NCBI GenBank assembly: GCA_002118135.1
Contig: BDIU01000357.1
Coordinates: forward strand, 1 to 50,405
Origin: Trebouxia sp. TZW2008
Lineage: Eukaryota; Chlorophyta; Trebouxiophyceae; Trebouxiales; Trebouxiaceae
Direction of reading: 5' to 3'
DNA: 50,405 nucleotides
In this document: positions 12,501 through 22,600 of the stretch, piece by piece
Layout of the letters: every line of letters begins with the position of its first letter
Position numbering within the stretch: position 1 is the first letter of the stretch
Position numbers and translations under genes: made by a program
The notes under the pieces: generated by a model
Told to the model about the DNA's origin: nothing
Database searches by the model: none
What the model saw: the letters and a program-made list of their open reading frames with translations, nothing else

Positions 12501-13908
12501 CATGAAGATGATGCAAGTATTGGCGTAGTATTTGTTGCCCTCTGCAGCAGCTGCGCTGTGCTTGACCATTTGACCCATGTCTTGGCAATGTAAACAGTGT
12601 GGCACATGAAGGGATGCGGACACAGCTGCACGCCATAGCTGTCTTTGCCATCATAGCATGGAAAATTGTCGTCCACCTCATGCTAGGCACCAGAAACCCA
12701 TGTGCATACGCTAAAGATTTCTTTGTCACATGCAGTGTACAAGCTCCATTTCCACAATGGAACTCAAGGGCCCCTGGACAATTTCATGATCCAGTTCAAC
12801 AAGAACTCCTTTGGCTTGGCGCCTGGCAGCCAGAATGTGCCAGTGCAGCAAGTGGCCCCTGGCAGCAGCCAGACTGCAATCCTGCCATTGGTGCAGAACC
12901 CAGCGCTGGTGTCACCTGCAGCAGCTTCTGCAGTCCTGCAGGTAATGCTTAGCAGCCAATTCATAGCCTGCTGACTGCTGCTTGATTCACAAAACAGGCT
13001 TTGGTAGCAGACCTGCATGCTTCGCAACATGAATTCTGTTCAGATGTGCCATTTACTGTCCTATAACAAGCTAGTGGCTGCTACCAACAAGGACTTGAGC
13101 AGCCGTAGTATGTGGTGATGTATCCCAAAATAGCACATCAGCCTGCCAGTAGCAACAAGGCTTGTCATAGCCAGCAGTCAGAACCTCTGATTGTTGCAGA
13201 CTAACCACTTGCTTGTTGCGTTGCACTGCTTGCTGGATGTTCTATTTCTGGCTGTGATGCAGGTAGCTATCAGGAACACCCAGCAAGGGGTCTTCTATTT
13301 CAATGACCAGATCCCCTTAACAGCACTGATGCAAGAAGATGGCAAGATCGAGCCTCAGGCTTTTGTGCAGAGCTGGAAGAGCCTGCCAGAGGCCAACGAG
13401 TCACAGAAGGAGCTGCCAATCAGCATCACTAGCTTGGATGTTGTCAAGTCCAAAATTCAGGCTGCCAACATCTTCTTGATGGCTCATAAACAGGTCTGTA
13501 CCCAGATGATTGCTGCTAGGATTGTGTGCTTGGGTCATGTTGGCCTATACACCATGCAACCATGTCATAGACACCAAGCAAACAGCTCTAAGTGAGGCTG
13601 CTCACTTCGCAGTGCAGACCAGAACATGCCGGCACAACCTCTGTTTAGGGTTTCTGGAGGAAGCTTTGCACACAACAATTTACTAATCAGTGTGCTGAAC
13701 TATCATTCATGCAATGCAGGTGCCCAACTACAATGAGGAAGTCATTTACTTGACAGGGCGTGTGGCAACACCAAACCAGCCCACTCAGCTGCTGCTTGAA
13801 GTACGATTCAGCAAGGGTGCACCAAGTGTGAAGGCTTTTGCCAGGAGTGAGCGCCCAGACTTGGGCCCGCTGTTGTTTGATGCATTGCCTAGCTTGCTCA
13901 GTGCTTAA
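6555..13908 (+). CDS. AP-1/AP-2 complex beta subunit (beta-adaptin)
   Basis: Eighteen exons: 6555-6591, 6663-6904, 7047-7160, 7266-7370, 7497-7652, 7794-7919, 8136-8315, 8498-8590, 8888-9099, 9389-9554, 9832-9977, 10379-10535, 10793-10904, 11697-11858, 12246-12458, 12736-12941, 13263-13493, 13720-13908. They total 2847 nt, 948 aa, the normal size for beta-adaptins. The N-terminal trunk begins [19 protein letters not shown] and contains [14 protein letters not shown] [42 protein letters not shown], and the conserved [16 protein letters not shown]. The hinge (about residues 590-720) is Gly/Pro/Gln-rich, with LLDLND and DLLG clathrin-box-like motifs. It ends in a two-lobed appendage (LHFHNG..., VIYLTGRV...). 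It would act in clathrin-coated vesicle cargo sorting at the TGN or plasma membrane. Introns 8 and 13 use GC donors (8591, 10905). Algae often have one shared beta1/2 subunit, so AP-1 versus AP-2 is left open. Confidence 0.97.
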
Positions 13909-14119
13909 TTCTGTGTTTCTTGATGTTGTGGTGACATGCTTTGATGTTGATGTGATGACCGTTTCTGACAAGTTGATAGATACCAATTTTCTGAGGCCAT
14001 GATGTTATGTGATTTCTGACACGCAAGCATTACAGATATCAGCTGCAACAATGACTTTGTCCATTGCTGAAGGCAACTAACGTATTGCACCCTTGTCAGC
14101 TCCATCTCGACAATGCTGC

Positions 14120-14124
14120 TTACA
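14120..14124 (-). terminator. Possible TGTAA poly(A) signal of the PAO-family gene
   Basis: TTACA on the plus strand (TGTAA on the minus strand) lies about 325 nt after the stop at 14450. The call rests only on the known chlorophyte signal. Confidence 0.25.
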
Positions 14125-14285
14125 ATTTTGCCATACATGTACTCCATGAAAATATACATGCAAAATGCACGTGCCTATTCCTATTTGGGCAGAGGCGGGA
14201 AGGTCTGTGAATTATTTCTCTCACAGATACCTTACTTCATTAAACGCCAACGATTGCAAGTTCAGAAGTTGGAGTCAGTCAAACT

Positions 14286-14290
14286 TGTAA
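14286..14290 (+). terminator. Possible TGTAA poly(A) signal of beta-adaptin
   Basis: TGTAA lies about 380 nt after the stop at 13908. It is the first such motif downstream. The call rests only on the known chlorophyte signal. Confidence 0.3.
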
Positions 14291-14449
14291 ATGCTTAGCC
14301 TCAGTTGTTCACACAACAAAATAATGAAATGGTATGAAATAAAACATTCATGCAAACCATCAGCAACAAGCTGTACCAAGAACTTGAGCCTGACCTTCAT
14401 CAGCACGCTCAGTACACAACACATGGCCCAACCATACATAATGTAATAA

Positions 14450-17400
14450 TTACTGCGCCTCATCATGTGGCTGCTTCACGTTTCTTGGTGGAGGGTACAC
14501 CCCATGGACAAATTTGTCAGCTGTTGTCTGCAAGTATGCCCGCAATGCGAGAGAAGCCACAGCCAAAGCCACGCAGAAAGCAGAGCTCGCCATAACAGCA
14601 GCAGGATTGCCAGATCCAACAACACTTCTGGCAAGTTTGAGCAACAGTCCTCCCCCAGCTGCAAAGATGCCATTCTTGCCTTGCTCAACTGCCACTACCT
14701 CAGCTGTTGAGTGTGATGCAGACAGTGCAACTGCAGCTAGTATGGCAGCGCTAGTGACCAGCCCGCCGATTGAATACTTCAAGACAGTGCGTGCTTTCTG
14801 TATGTTGTGTAGGGTAGATGAGCAGCCTCTGCAGTTGGCTGTATGAGAATGAAAGCGATCAAGCAAGGCGTTTCTGTCAAGTCTGGGGCCAGCAGCCTGC
14901 AGACAATGTGAAAGTTAGCGTTCTTGCGTCTTGCTGTGCACTTGACAGCCTGAAAGTACTGTGTTGCATGCAACTTGACACTACCTTTTGCTACAGTCAC
15001 CAAGCAGCAGAACACATGCTACATCAGCAGTCGTAAGAGCAGCATGTAATGCTGCCTTGCAATTTCTGCTGTCCAAACTTTGAGCATCACTCAACAGATG
15101 ACATGGCACTGTAAAGTAATGACAGTGAGGGCTAACCTGCAGCCATCTCTCATCCATTGGACCAAAAGGGCCTCCACCGCCATATCTGCTCAGCCAGTTG
15201 CGGAAGGCAGTCACAAAATTGTCAGAAGAGCCTGGCATGTGGTACACCTGCAGTCCATGAGCTGGTGCCTTCAACAGTCTGTCTCAAAGTTGACCTGCTT
15301 TCACTGATGCCAATAGACCAGGAATGACTAGGGCGTACAAGCGCTGAACATCTGCAAAGTTCAGCAAGTCTACATCTGCTTTGCCTCTGAGCAGCATTCA
15401 GCATGCAGCAGCTAGCCTAGTATCAATGCTAAGGACTAAATATAGCTGCGGGCTGCAAGTTCAGTCTTTTGACGATTGCATGTGTATGCTGTACGACCTG
15501 GATTTGCCTAGACATGTGTATAATGTCAGACTCACGGTGGGCTATATACACACGTGTCTGCTGGGAGGAACTGGCACAATCTCATGAATTGTGCTAGACT
15601 CTAGATGTATTTGCTGACCTGGGCAACAGGCTTCCTGCCAAGGCCCTTGGCCACAGCCAGCTCCTCCTGCTTGTGCAGGAAAACTACATCATCTTCTAGC
15701 ACTGTGTTGTTGCCCACATGTGTTGACCAGTCAGGCACCAGCTCTGCAATGGACAAGCTGTATGAGACTTTGGCCAAGCCAATCAACATGTCACTAGTAT
15801 GGGCTGAGCACATTTCTTTATTCGATGAAAACAATGCCAGCACATTCTGGTCATACAGAATGTCCAGAATGTCCAGAGCAGCTCCATAAATTCCAGAGGC
15901 TGTCTCTGCCCAGTATGGGAAGCTATGAAAAGCGCCATTGTTGCTGTGTATCTCAATCTGCAATGACAGCTTCAGCAAGACAAGCTGAAGCAGCTAGTAG
16001 AGGCTGCATGTCACAAGCCAGCAACAAAGTGGCAGATGTACACAAGTTTCTGAACCAGACTGCTGTGCAACATCCTGACTGCTTGCAGCAATATGCATAC
16101 AAGGACAAAGCATGACTGGGCATTTTGACGCAGTACATAACTCGCACAGCAGTAAGCCCTTCCTAGGCGCAACACTCAAACAGCAACAAATGTATCCTTT
16201 CTCAGGAGCAAAATACCCTTGCTATAGACACCTTCACAGAACGCAGATGGCTTCACAGAAACAAGCATGAATTTTCGCATCACTCGGAAAGACAGACATG
16301 ACTTACTGAAGAAGAGCCTTGGCACTGGGTTTTTGAACTTGAACAGGTTACGGATGATGGCTCGGCATCTGCCAGGCGCAATTGGAGTGGCATACACAGC
16401 TGTGATGTTTGAGAAGCCCTTGCTCTCCTGGGCATCAATCGTGTGCCGCATCAGACAAGGCGCACCAAACAAGGTGTCCTGTGCCCTGCAAAGGGTGACG
16501 GCTAACGTCAACAATGTACACCGGCAGACTCAGGATCATGGTCCAAAAATCTGTAAAAAGGTGCAAACACTCAGGCATCTGAGTGCAAACCATGGCATTC
16601 TGTGCTCAGAGATCATGTTCAAACTGTGAGTATGAACATGTGCCACCTTGGACCTGAGCTAAGCTGCTGCTGTCAGTGCCAAAGCCTAAATGCTCAATGC
16701 ACTGATGCACATTGTCTATGCCCTTGTCAAGCTGAGAATAGCCTACAGCAGTTGTCAGGACGCTGCGCCGAGCATGACTGGGGTGTCCAGCAATAGGCAA
16801 AAGGCCACAAGTGTTGTCTGGTGACGAACAAAGGCCATGAATGTTGTGTCCAGTGAAAGGCAGGAGGCCATGACTGATGTCTTTAGTGATAGCTGTTGTA
16901 TGCAGCAATAGGCAGAAGAGCATGACTGTTGTGTCCAGTGGCAGAAAGAAGGTCATGAGTACTGTGTTCAATCCTAGACAAGAGGTCATGACTGTTGTGA
17001 CGAAAGTGGTCAATCGACAAGCAAAAGGCCATGACTAATCTCTCCAATGATAGCTGCTGTATGCACTGAGAGGCAGAACAGCATGATTGTGTTCAGTGAT
17101 AGGCAGAAAGCCAGGCTCTCACCCAAGCTGGCCTTTCCTAGGACCCTTCTCATTCCTGCCTGTGAACCCAGTTTCGCTCTGTGACTTGATGTCCAACTTG
17201 ATGACATCAGCTGATGACCTCTTACTTACTGAAGCATGATGTGTGAAAGGCACATGGCCCACATCAAACAGGTTCTCCAGTAGAGTGGCATAATCATAGG
17301 GCAGATCCCTGAAAGTTGCCGAGTCAATCCATCCTTCCTGCAATTGAAATCATGCTCAGATGCAGCTAGCATGCCATACAAACAAGAGTGCAGCTCAAGA

Positions 17401-19064
17401 GAGGGTGCAAAAAGCAAAATCTGCACAGCTCTGCATTAAATCGTTGCCATGTCGTCGTAACACGAAGCTGCAGTGATGCAGACCATGATGGCATACAGAT
17501 CATGAATCCACACACTATAAGACTGCTGACGGCGCTTCACTTTTCCAAATAACAGAAGCATTCCGCCAGCAGCACCTGATCACCTTGGACAGGCCAAAGC
17601 AGGGCAGAAGCACATTTGAGAAGTATGATGACGATGCAAATTAGGCCTTACATCAATCTCTGGCAAAATTGGGATATCTGAAGTGTCTGGCGTAGTCAAG
17701 CCAGCACCATTGCTTGAAGCTTTTGCCAAAGCTGTGGGCTTCACCCACAGAAGGCCTGCAAACAACGAGAGCTAGTGAATAACACCACACAGACACCAAA
17801 GCACAGTGCATCTGAACCGATGCATGCAAGAAATCAAGCACAACGTCGATCCAGGCTATGCACTCATGAGCATGGTCTTGTCAGTCACCAGATGACTTTG
17901 GGCAGCTGTCTGCATAGCGCTCTGGCTATGCATTCATGAACATGGTCTTGTCAGTCACCAGATGACTTTGGGCAGCTGTCTGCATAGCGCTCGCAAGCAG
18001 CAAGCAGCGTTCGCATGCACGTGCAGCCACACAAAAGGTTCCTTGCTGAGCAGCACACTGATACACAGTCGCAGTCAAATGTATGTCAAGCCCCATGCAA
18101 AGGGGCTCATCTTGCTAATGAACACATCAACATAGAGTGGCAGTCATGCATACATGCAGCCGCATGCAAGGTGCCTCACCTTGCTTGACAGCACATTGGT
18201 ACACAGTGGCACAGGTGCGCGGGTTGTCAGCGTTGCCACCCTGTGGGATAGCGGTGCACTTGCCAGAGCTTTCAAACAGCCAGCCATGATAAGCGCATTG
18301 CAACTCTTTGTTGTCAGTGATCCTGCCTTCTGACAATGGAATGAGTCTGTGAGGACAGACATCCAGGAATGCCTGCCAGGCATTGTTGCCATCCTTCCAT
18401 ATACACCTGAAAGTGGCAGCAGTAATAACTGATGACACATGCTTCTCTGCACACATTTTGCATAACTCCAGCTGCAAGATACATCATTGCGGTGCATATT
18501 GAGCAGCTTGGGCACACTGTTGTTGCAGCTGAAAGACTATCACAAAGCAAAATGATAGCAGCTGCTGAGCTCATAATTGTAACTCACAGCTGCTTGCCCA
18601 GAAGTGTGAAAGCATTTGGTTTCTTTTCATCAAAGTCCCTGCACAGGTACCACGTATTTTGTGCGTCCCCTTCTGAGCAACAGCAAGCCCTTTCCTGCCA
18701 TACATGCTTGTATATACAGCACATCTGGCCAAGAGACTTACTTCTCATAGCCAACTGCATACCACTGGTCAAACCAGTCGAATTGTTGTTCTACGTGCCT
18801 CGTCGACCTTTCATCCACACGAGGCAAGCCAACGTTGTGATCGGCCACCTCGGCTACGTCGACAGTGGCTGCCTTGCACAATATAGAACTCTGTCTATGC
18901 TGTACTGATCCGCTTGAACGCGGATTGGGCTGGCGGAGTTGGCACATCGGCCTTTGTACGCAGCGCTTCTGTGACACCAATGCAAACGGTCTTTTGCGGG
19001 AAATGCGAGGGGCAGGCAACGCGTTGAGGCGTTGCAGAGAGGTCTCATGAACCGTGCCCGGCAT
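14450..19064 (-). CDS. Pheophorbide a oxygenase-family Rieske oxygenase (PAO/PTC52/TIC55 group)
   Basis: Nine exons: 19064-18742, 18638-18588, 18406-18180, 17755-17652, 17337-17123, 16485-16307, 15743-15619, 15247-15137, 14896-14450. They total 1782 nt, 593 aa, all in phase. A basic N-terminus of about 70 residues looks like a plastid transit peptide, followed by FDWFDQWYAVGYEKDFDEKKP. The Rieske [2Fe-2S] ligands are C142-x-H144 and C162-x2-H165 (CPHRLIPLSEGR; QCAYHGW). The mononuclear iron site is D260, H263, H268 (NLFDVGHVPFTHH). The C-terminus has the redox CxxC of this family (C467-RG-C470) and two hydrophobic segments that anchor the protein in the thylakoid or envelope. PAO opens the chlorin ring of pheophorbide a; PTC52 and TIC55 are paralogues with the same layout. 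The family is certain; the exact paralogue is not. Introns 3-5 are rich in internal duplications. Confidence 0.93.
16785..17110. repeat. Degenerate minisatellite in PAO-family intron 5
   Basis: About seven diverged units of roughly 40-45 bp recur. They share elements such as aggcagaagagcatgactgt and tgtgtccagtg (for example near 16850, 16910, 16960, 17020 and 17085). All lie within the intron 17122-16486. No coding potential is visible. Confidence 0.6.
17854..17993. repeat. 70-bp tandem duplication in PAO-family intron 3
   Basis: Copies 17854-17923 and 17924-17993 are almost identical. The visible differences are cac/cat and gag/gaa near the start of the unit. The high identity indicates a recent event, unlike the decayed copies next to it. 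Confidence 0.95.
18017..18145 (-). pseudogene. Two decayed copies of the end of PAO-family exon 3 with their donors
   Basis: In gene sense the real exon 3 ends GCTGTCAAGCAAG followed by gtgaggc. Copy 2 (about 18145-18090) ends TTCATTAGCAAG followed by atgagc. Copy 3 (about 18077-18017) ends TGCTCAGCAAG followed by gaacc. The flanking exon bases (GCCACTGTGTACCAATGTG-like) and intron bases (TTGCATGCGGCT-like) also match. Both copies have lost the GT. Confidence 0.75.
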
Positions 19065-19647
19065 CGCTTTCGCAGCTGAGCGCAGAGGCAGAGCCTGGGC
19101 AAGCCACTGGCAATCAGCACCACCTATACAGGCTCACAAGGCAATGCCAGGGGCAACAAGGCCTCGTCTAGCGGTGCCAATACGCTTGTTCAGGTCGCTT
19201 AAGCTGCATGCTCTGAAATGGCCTCTCATTAGGCTATCACGTGTGTGCAAATTTCGAATGATCTTGGCTCATGCAAACTGGCAGCTTCGAGAATTGCGCA
19301 GCCAGGTTGATCATCCAACGGCAGATCTGACGCTATCAAAGCGCCTTGTACAGCTTGGACAAAAGCATTGCCGTTATCCTTTGCCGCCCTATGCAAAGGC
19401 TAGCGAGCGCATGGGCGTCCGACAACTCACACAGTCTCAACTACCATCGTACTGATTGACAGCATCAACAACTTCACACATGACATCAAGTTGCACACTT
19501 CGCACATTTCAAGATATGGCATCGCATCCTGTCATCTAGATCTGAACTCTGAAGAAAGCAAGCCCATAAGCCTGGGTTTACAAAGCCATCCACATTGACT
19601 GTATGTCTTGCACCAGCAATGTCGTCTACTGTCTGTCACTGGCAACA
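19065..19647. promoter_or_regulatory. Upstream region of the PAO-family gene
   Basis: This 583-bp spacer lies between the PAO-family start codon and the stop of the next minus-strand gene. It should hold the PAO promoter and the 3' UTR of the J-domain gene. A plus-strand ORF runs through 19054-19455, but it lacks any recognisable feature and I leave it out. Confidence 0.4.
19578..19582 (-). terminator. Possible TGTAA poly(A) signal of the J-domain gene
   Basis: TTACA on the plus strand (TGTAA on the minus strand) lies about 66 nt after the stop at 19648. The call rests only on the known chlorophyte signal. Confidence 0.3.
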
Positions 19648-22600
19648 TCATATACACAAAATTGTGTCATCTTCATCTTCACCTGCTGCTTCTGCAGCTG
19701 GTTCTGCTGGGTCTGAGCGCCTTTGGCGTTCAGGGTGCACTCTTTTTTGCATCCACTGCCCACAATTGTTGAGGATAGTGAAGGTCTCCCTGGCCTTCTT
19801 CAGACGCTCCTTGGCCTGCACATTTCAGGAAGTATGAGTTTGTCTGCACCTCTACGTATATGCAGCAGATGCAATTCCTGGCTTTTGCTTTGGATTGCTT
19901 CATGCAGCCAGACACCCATGTGTGCAGCATTCCTGAAAGCAGCAGACTTTGACATGCTGCACATAGATGCAGTATAGAGTGCAGAGCAAGATACCTGGCC
20001 AAGGGGGGTGAAAATGATCTCTGCGCCATGCATGATTGCAAGGTAGCAATATTGTGAGCAAAGTTGTGTAGCGTGCGTGTACCAACCTACCTGAAGGGCT
20101 GGGCCAAGCAAAGGCCCTATGCCTTCTAAGTCCTCTACAAATTTGGCCCCAAGCAAAGCCTTGTCTGGGTGGCATCGCAACGACAGCCATCTAGTGGCTT
20201 TGCAGACCTGCACATGGCACAGCATGTAAGTGCATGAGCGCTGCCCATCTTTGGCTTTGCCACAGCTTGTTGATGATAGGCAAGGCTGAATTGGCTGCTG
20301 GTAGGCAATGCATCATCAGTCGCAAACATGTTGGACCATGCATGCAGCTGAGGGTGTGCACTATCATGCAGCACATACATTGCAGAGTGTCATGGCAGCA
20401 GCGCCATGTTGCATGCCCAACCCCATTTACGAAAGGAAGATTATGCCAGTCTTGTCTGCTGGCAGAGGATTGAATGAACATAGGTCATCACTGCGCGCAT
20501 ACATAGCAGGAGGTCATGGCAACTAACCATCTTGCATGCCCATAACGGCCCGCAAGATCAGGGCATCCCCAGCATTGTCTTCTGGCAGAGAGTGAGACCG
20601 TAAACAACCCACGCGTCTCATGTTGACAAGAAAACATGCTTACCTCATCCATACTGTGGTCAAACGTGACGCCCAGCAACTGACATGGGTCAGCCCTAGG
20701 CCTGCTGAGGTTGCGGAGAGCCGGCACCTTCTTCAACTCATCCTGCCAGTATGTGGTCTCAGCATCTGTGAGGTCGTCTTCAGCCAAGACGCTTTCAATG
20801 ATTGGCCTGATGGCAGGCCAGACTGCCTCCCCGTCGTTCAGCTGCTTCAGCAGACTGGTCTGCTCCCCTGCCACCTGCAAGCACCTAACAACTGTCAGCC
20901 CTCTTCCACGAAAAGCAGACAGCAAGTCGTGTGAATGCACCTTGGCTTCATGTGACGCTTCTCAGCTTCATGCAAGACAGTCTTCAGCTTGAAATATGAC
21001 AATTTTCAGCTTTATGTGTTACAGCTTGCAGCTTCACGTAAGACAACTGTCAGCTGCATGCATGACAGCTCTCAGTTTCATGTTCCACACTTCCTTCTTA
21101 TGTATAACACTGCTCACTTTCATGTATGGCGCTTCTCGTGACAAGCTGAAATGTGCCGAGTCCAGAGATGCGCTATGCACAACGTAGCAGGGACCAAGGG
21201 AAGCGCATCCTCACCTCACGCCAGATGGGAGGGTGCAGAGCTCTCGCCCTCTCAAAGGACAACAGAGCTGACATATAGCTCTTGGCAGTGTCAGTAGGAA
21301 TGCAGCTCAGGCCTGCCTTGTGTGCATGCACTGAGCCCCATTTGCACAGCTGAGTAGCCTGCAGAGCTGGAGAAAAGAGACACCTAAACTCCTGGTCCAC
21401 CCTCTGCAACACAGCCTCTGCGGACTGCAGATCAGCATCTTTCATGAACCTGCATATAGGCACAGCGCAATCAGCATAACTGTCAATGTGAGTACTGAAA
21501 GTCTGCACGCAATGTCCAGACCATCACCACCTTTGAGCAACCTACACATGGACCAAGTGCAGTCAGCACGACTTTGTCAAGGCATGTACAGAACCTCTGC
21601 ATGCGATGCGGTTGGGGTAGCTGAGGGAATGAGTGCGCCACAGGATCAAATGGACAAATTGGGCAAGAAGATGAAAGAAAGACAAGATCAGATGTGGAGG
21701 GCTGAGCACAGAACAGGCACAAGACGTGAGACTTGCAGATGCACGCAGGTTCTTCAGTCTGTCCATCAATTTCGGCATCCAGTACACTTGTTGGTGCTGC
21801 ACCATTTGTTGTCCATGGCAAGCTTGAAACCACGGCATCAGCATCAGGCAACTCACTTGTCATGCTCGCTCCAAGCTTTTGACAGGGCTGTCATCTGCTT
21901 GCGCAGCGGATCGAGAATGGCGGTGTCAGGAACTACGTGGGGCACCCCATCCTCGAAACAGTTGGGGTATCTGTACAGGATGTCACGAAGCTTCTGGATC
22001 ACCTGCACGTTTATGATAGCTTTGTGAAAATCAGAGACCCTACACACTTGCAACCCATGCAATGCATTTCACGCATTGGTCAAGGCCATTGCTGCACTGC
22101 TGTCAAACACTCAAGCTCTGCATGAGCAAGAGCTGCTTGACATGGGTCTGCACAATCAAGAGGAGGCATGCATGTTCTGTAAGGTGCCCAACAAACCAAG
22201 TCAGTCACTGCAGTCAGTGCAGGTGAGCTTGCATGTTGCAGATGGTCAAAGTCAAGCACCGTACTAATTTGAGGTCACAGTGCAATCAACGCAGGTGAGC
22301 TTGCGTAATGCAGATGGTCATTGCAAAGCATCACAATAGCTTCAGGCTGCCCTGCAGTCAATGCTGGTGAGCACGTTTGTGCAGATGGTCAATGCCAAGC
22401 AGCATACCATTTCGATGTCGCCCTTCAGCCACGACTGATGAGCTTGCATATGCAAGGCCCAGTGACAAGGGACAGCCCCCTCCCCATCAGCAAAGGCCCC
22501 CACTATCTCTGCTGCCTTGTTTAGCGAGCCAGAGTTGGTCTCCTGCATAGCCTGGAAGCAGTGCAGCTTCTGGCTGTTTGGACTCTGCCTCAACAGCTGC

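Larger units (their letters stand above)
13909..14449. other. Convergent 3' UTR region
   Basis: Beta-adaptin (+) and the PAO-family gene (-) end tail-to-tail 541 bp apart. A plus-strand TGTAA at 14286-14290 and a minus-strand TGTAA at 14124-14120 lie beyond each other, so the two transcripts may overlap at their 3' ends. I see no coding sequence. Confidence 0.5.

Noticed and set aside
19054..19455. 133-codon plus-strand ORF
   Set aside because: It overlaps the PAO-family promoter region, has no recognisable domain and no splice partner. It is likely chance.
21488..22027. 179-codon plus-strand ORF
   Set aside because: It is antisense to exon 9 and intron sequence of the J-domain gene, with no recognisable protein features.
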